Both the position numbers and the translations under genes were made by a program. Under the pieces are notes generated by a model. The model did no database searches. It saw only the letters and a list, made by a program, of their open reading frames with translations, and was not told the DNA's origin. 33,704 nt of DNA from Phycisphaerales bacterium (lineage in GTDB: Bacteria > Planctomycetota > Phycisphaerae > SM23-33 > FEN-1343), in contig PMYD01000027.1 of the NCBI GenBank assembly GCA_003171335.1, positions 1 to 33,704 on the forward strand, written 5' to 3'. Position 1 is the first letter of the stretch. Each line of letters starts with the position of its first letter. Positions 31,267-33,704 of the stretch are shown here, piece after piece.

Positions 31267-32823
31267 ATGCAATATCAGTGCCACATTATCGAACCCTTGG
31301 CCAAGGCCAATTCCTTTCGTTTGCTCCAGGCGCAAGAAGAACAACTGCCGTCATTTGCGGCCGCGCGGCCGCTGCTGCCCCAGCCCCTGTGGGCCGGGCA
31401 CGAGGACGCCATCGCCTGCTACTGGAAGGTGTGGGAAATCGCCTTCTCCAATCTCCGCCGCCCCTCGGCCGGCTCATCCTTCGTGGCCAATTTCATCGAT
31501 ACCGCGTTCAACGATTGCTTATTCCTGTGGGATAGCGTCTTCATCCTGATGTTTGGGCGCTATGGCGCGCGGGCCTTCAACTTCCAGCGCACGCTGGACA
31601 ATCTGTACGCCAAACAGCACGACGACGGCTTCATCTGCCGCGAAATCCGACAGTCCACCGGCCAGGATGCGTGGGAGCGCTTCGACCCCTCCTCCACGGG
31701 CCCAAACGTGCTGGCCTGGTCGGAGTGGGAGTATTACCGGAACTTCGCCGACCGCCGGCGGCTGGAGGCCGTCTGGCCGGTGCTCATGGCGTACCACCGC
31801 TGGTGTCGCAACTTCCGCACCTGGCCCGACGGCGCCTACTGGTCCAGCGGCTGGGGCTGCGGCATGGACAACCAGCCGCGCCTGCGCACCGACAACCGCG
31901 ATTACTGGCGCTGGCACCACGGCCATATGAGCTGGATCGACGCCTGCTGCCAGCAGGTGCTCTCCGCGCGGCTGCTGGCGCAGATGGCCGGGCTGCTGGA
32001 CCGCGCCGGCGAGGCCGCCGACATGCGCCAGGAAGCCGCCGCCCTGGCCGAAACAATCAACCGCACGATGTGGGATGACCAGGCCGGCTACTATTTCGAC
32101 CGCTACGCCGATGGCGCGCTCAGCGGCGTCAAATCGGTGGCCGGCTTGTGGGCGCTGCTTTCCCAGGTGGCCACGCCCGCGCGCGCGGCACGCCTGGCGG
32201 AACATCTGGAGGACCCGCGCACCTTCAACCGCCCGCACCGCGTGCCCACGCTGGCGGCCGACCACGCCGTGTATGACCCGGCCGGGGGGTACTGGCGCGG
32301 CGGGGTCTGGCCACCGACCAATTACATGATCCTGCGGGGGCTGACGCAGGCAGGCGGCCAGGGCCGCCCGGATACTGGCGACGCCAGCCCCGTTGCCGGC
32401 TGCTTCGACGATCTGGCCGCCGCCATCGCCCGCAATCACCTGGACAACGTCGTGGCCGTGTTTCGCGACACGGGCACGGTGTGGGAGAACTACGCCCCCG
32501 AGGCGGCCGCACCGGGCAAGCCGGCCAAGCCGAACTTCGTCGGCTGGAGCGGTCTTGGGCCCATCGCGGTCCTATTTGAATATGTCTTCGGCCTGCGGCC
32601 GGCCGCCGACCGCAACCGCCTGCTCTGGGACATCCGCCTGACCGAGGAGCATGGCGTGAGCAACTATCCCTTCGGCGCTGGCGGCCTGCTCGACCTGCAC
32701 TGCGCGGCCCGCCGCCACGCCGCCGACAAGCCCGTGGTCACCTGCCGCTCAAACGTGCCGCTGGAGTTGGAAATCCGCTGGCCGGGCGGGCAGGAAATGA
32801 GGAGCCTGGGGCCTGAAGCTTGA
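31267..32823 (+). CDS. GH63-like (alpha,alpha)6-barrel glycoside hydrolase
   Basis: A 518-residue enzyme of the GH63/trehalase type, a group that includes alpha-glucosidases and mannosylglycerate hydrolases. Diagnostic blocks are present: LWDSVFIL (about 87-94), GWGCGMDNQPR with candidate acid D201, YWRGGVWPPTNYMILRGL (342-359) and GTVWENYAPE with candidate base E407. I start it at 31267 because GGAGG lies 11 bases upstream and because the longer open frame runs about 100 codons through the opposite GT39 gene with no domain sense. An in-frame ATG at 31249 is possible but lacks a ribosome site. No signal peptide is visible, so it should be cytoplasmic. Substrate not determined. Confidence 0.85.
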   Translation: MQYQCHIIEPLAKANSFRLLQAQEEQLPSFAAARPLLPQPLWAGHEDAIACYWKVWEIAFSNLRRPSAGSSFVANFIDTAFNDCLFLWDSVFILMFGRYGARAFNFQRTLDNLYAKQHDDGFICREIRQSTGQDAWERFDPSSTGPNVLAWSEWEYYRNFADRRRLEAVWPVLMAYHRWCRNFRTWPDGAYWSSGWGCGMDNQPRLRTDNRDYWRWHHGHMSWIDACCQQVLSARLLAQMAGLLDRAGEAADMRQEAAALAETINRTMWDDQAGYYFDRYADGALSGVKSVAGLWALLSQVATPARAARLAEHLEDPRTFNRPHRVPTLAADHAVYDPAGGYWRGGVWPPTNYMILRGLTQAGGQGRPDTGDASPVAGCFDDLAAAIARNHLDNVVAVFRDTGTVWENYAPEAAAPGKPAKPNFVGWSGLGPIAVLFEYVFGLRPAADRNRLLWDIRLTEEHGVSNYPFGAGGLLDLHCAARRHAADKPVVTCRSNVPLELEIRWPGGQEMRSLGPEA

Positions 32824-32905
32824 TGCTAAGGCACAGCCCCAAACGCCACGAGGCCGGCCGTTCTTGGGTGTACGACAAAAAGCGGCACGGATCACCCAGG
32901 TCGGG

Positions 32906-33050
32906 AGGTGGCATGCCCTCACGGATGGTGCGCAAGCACCGGACGGGTGGGCATGGCCGTTCGCTGAGGCGAAGATGTGCCGCCGCCGCAAGACATGCCC
33001 ACCCGCCTTGGCCGCCCCCGGCGGCCTTCCGGCGTGAGGGCATGCCACCT
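32906..33050. repeat. Cloverleaf-shaped palindromic element
   Basis: An 18-bp perfect outer stem (AGGTGGCATGCCCTCACG at 32906-32923 with its complement at 33033-33050) encloses three branches. The first is GGTGC-GCAA-GCACC (32927-32940), with a GNRA-type GCAA tetraloop. The second is a 12-bp stem CGGGTGGGCATG/CATGCCCACCCG (32944-32955, 32994-33005) with an inner TTCGC-TGAG-GCGAA hairpin. The third is GGCCGCC-CCC-GGCGGCC (33010-33026). It fills most of the gap between the GH63-like and SEC-C genes. It has no anticodon-like or tRNA features. It resembles the 7740-7880 element in size and plan; both may be non-autonomous mobile repeats. Confidence 0.78.
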
Positions 33051-33194
33051 GATGCCGCAATTCTGGCGTGCACCCCCGTTCTTCCGGCTTTGCCTTTCCT
33101 GTTCCCCCGGGCCGGTTCAAGTTGATATGTTCCTCACCGGCGATGGCAGGCGAGTCGCCCCGCGGGCGGTTCATCCGCCGGCCAAGGAGGCTTT

Positions 33195-33662
33195 ATGCTC
33201 GGCCCGTACACGGTTGAAAAGATCGAGAACTGGGTAAGCGACTTCTGTCAGTGCGATGGTCTATCGGCGTTCTCTTCGGCGCTGCGCGAGCCGGCCGGGC
33301 AACTGCTGGTGACCTTCCTGAGGGCCTCCTGCGAAGGCCGCTCGATCGAGCCGGAGGAGGTCGAAGAGGCCGATGTGAAGGCCGCACTGCTGGGGCCGGT
33401 GGCCCGGCTGGCGGTGCCCGAGGCGGTCCGCGAGGATGTGCCCCGGCTGTGCGGGGCATTCCTGGCGTACCTGGAGGCCGAAGGCCGGCTGGGCGGTGGC
33501 CGGCTGCTGGGGGCCTACGCTGCCGCCCTGAAGAGCGGCTACCTGGAGGCCGCCTTCGGAAAGAAGAAACCGATCATCCGCCCCGGCAGCAAACTGGGGC
33601 GCAACGATCCATGCCCCTGCGGAAGCGGCAGAAAATACAAGAAATGCTGCATGGGGCGGTAG
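33195..33662 (+). CDS. SEC-C motif-containing protein
   Basis: A 155-residue cytoplasmic protein. The C-terminal tail, [20 protein letters not shown], is the SEC-C zinc-binding motif also found at the end of SecA, with Cys-x-Cys and Cys-Cys ligands. The N-terminal ~115 residues are mainly helical ([31 protein letters not shown]) and match no domain I recognise. AAGGAGG stands five bases before the ATG; the string AAGGAGGCTTTATG is shared with copies B and C. It is transcribed away from the cloverleaf element. Small SEC-C proteins are often linked to ribosomes or secretion, but its role here is unknown. Confidence 0.88.
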   Translation: MLGPYTVEKIENWVSDFCQCDGLSAFSSALREPAGQLLVTFLRASCEGRSIEPEEVEEADVKAALLGPVARLAVPEAVREDVPRLCGAFLAYLEAEGRLGGGRLLGAYAAALKSGYLEAAFGKKKPIIRPGSKLGRNDPCPCGSGRKYKKCCMGR

Positions 33663-33704
33663 GTTCAACACTAACGCCTGTGAGTGACTAACATTTTTCT
33701 CTGG

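Noticed and set aside
32906..33050. tRNA gene, because of the cloverleaf shape
   Set aside because: Stems are too long (18 and 12 bp), there is no T-loop or D-loop consensus and no 7-base acceptor geometry.

Overview
The window is about 33.7 kb of GC-rich bacterial DNA. Several things point to Planctomycetota: a 1,151-residue membrane-anchored protein with a long Gly-Gln tract, large secreted proteins built from beta-helix, PKD-like, LamG-like and dockerin domains, a glycoside-hydrolase-rich accessory content, and short stable genes separated by palindrome-rich spacers. The assignment is inferred from protein families only. There is no rRNA, tRNA, CRISPR array, transposase or integrase.

Layout. 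30-1112: aldo/keto reductase with two [4Fe-4S] motifs. 1221-4676 (-): GQ-repeat membrane protein, converging with it across a 17-bp inverted repeat. 4677-5116: gene-free, with an array of hairpins. 5117-6571: Gfo/Idh/MocA oxidoreductase and DUF456 membrane protein, a likely operon. 6630-9342 (-): URO-D-family protein and adenylosuccinate lyase, separated by a palindromic element.

9343-19446 is the centre of the window. Three tandem paralogues (968, 1039 and 1018 aa) are each exported and carry an N-terminal right-handed beta-helix, a short beta-sandwich, one or two PKD-like domains, a LamG-like domain, another PKD-like domain and a C-terminal dockerin. Each has its own sigma70-type promoter with the same upstream box at the same distance, and its own terminator. 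The second and third copies also share a structured leader. 19447-20053 has no convincing gene but has a strong promoter followed by several stem-loops, a candidate non-coding RNA.

20054-25621 (-): metallophosphoesterase, cupredoxin lipoprotein, GH42-like glycoside hydrolase and a fourth, dockerin-less beta-helix paralogue. The last two look like one transcription unit and suggest extracellular polysaccharide processing. 25778-32823: PP-loop-type protein, GT4 glycosyltransferase translationally coupled to a nitrilase-family amidohydrolase, a hypB-like remnant, a GT39-like membrane glycosyltransferase, and a GH63-like hydrolase. 32824-33194 holds a cloverleaf-shaped palindromic element, followed by a SEC-C protein.

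The most unusual signals are (i) the 9-5-9 hairpin family at 4814-5000, whose arms differ by compensatory changes, (ii) the shared box/promoter/leader architecture of the dockerin trio, (iii) the promoter-led hairpin region at 19598-20054, (iv) two cloverleaf-like intergenic palindromes, and (v) an in-frame duplicated coding segment just beyond a stop codon.
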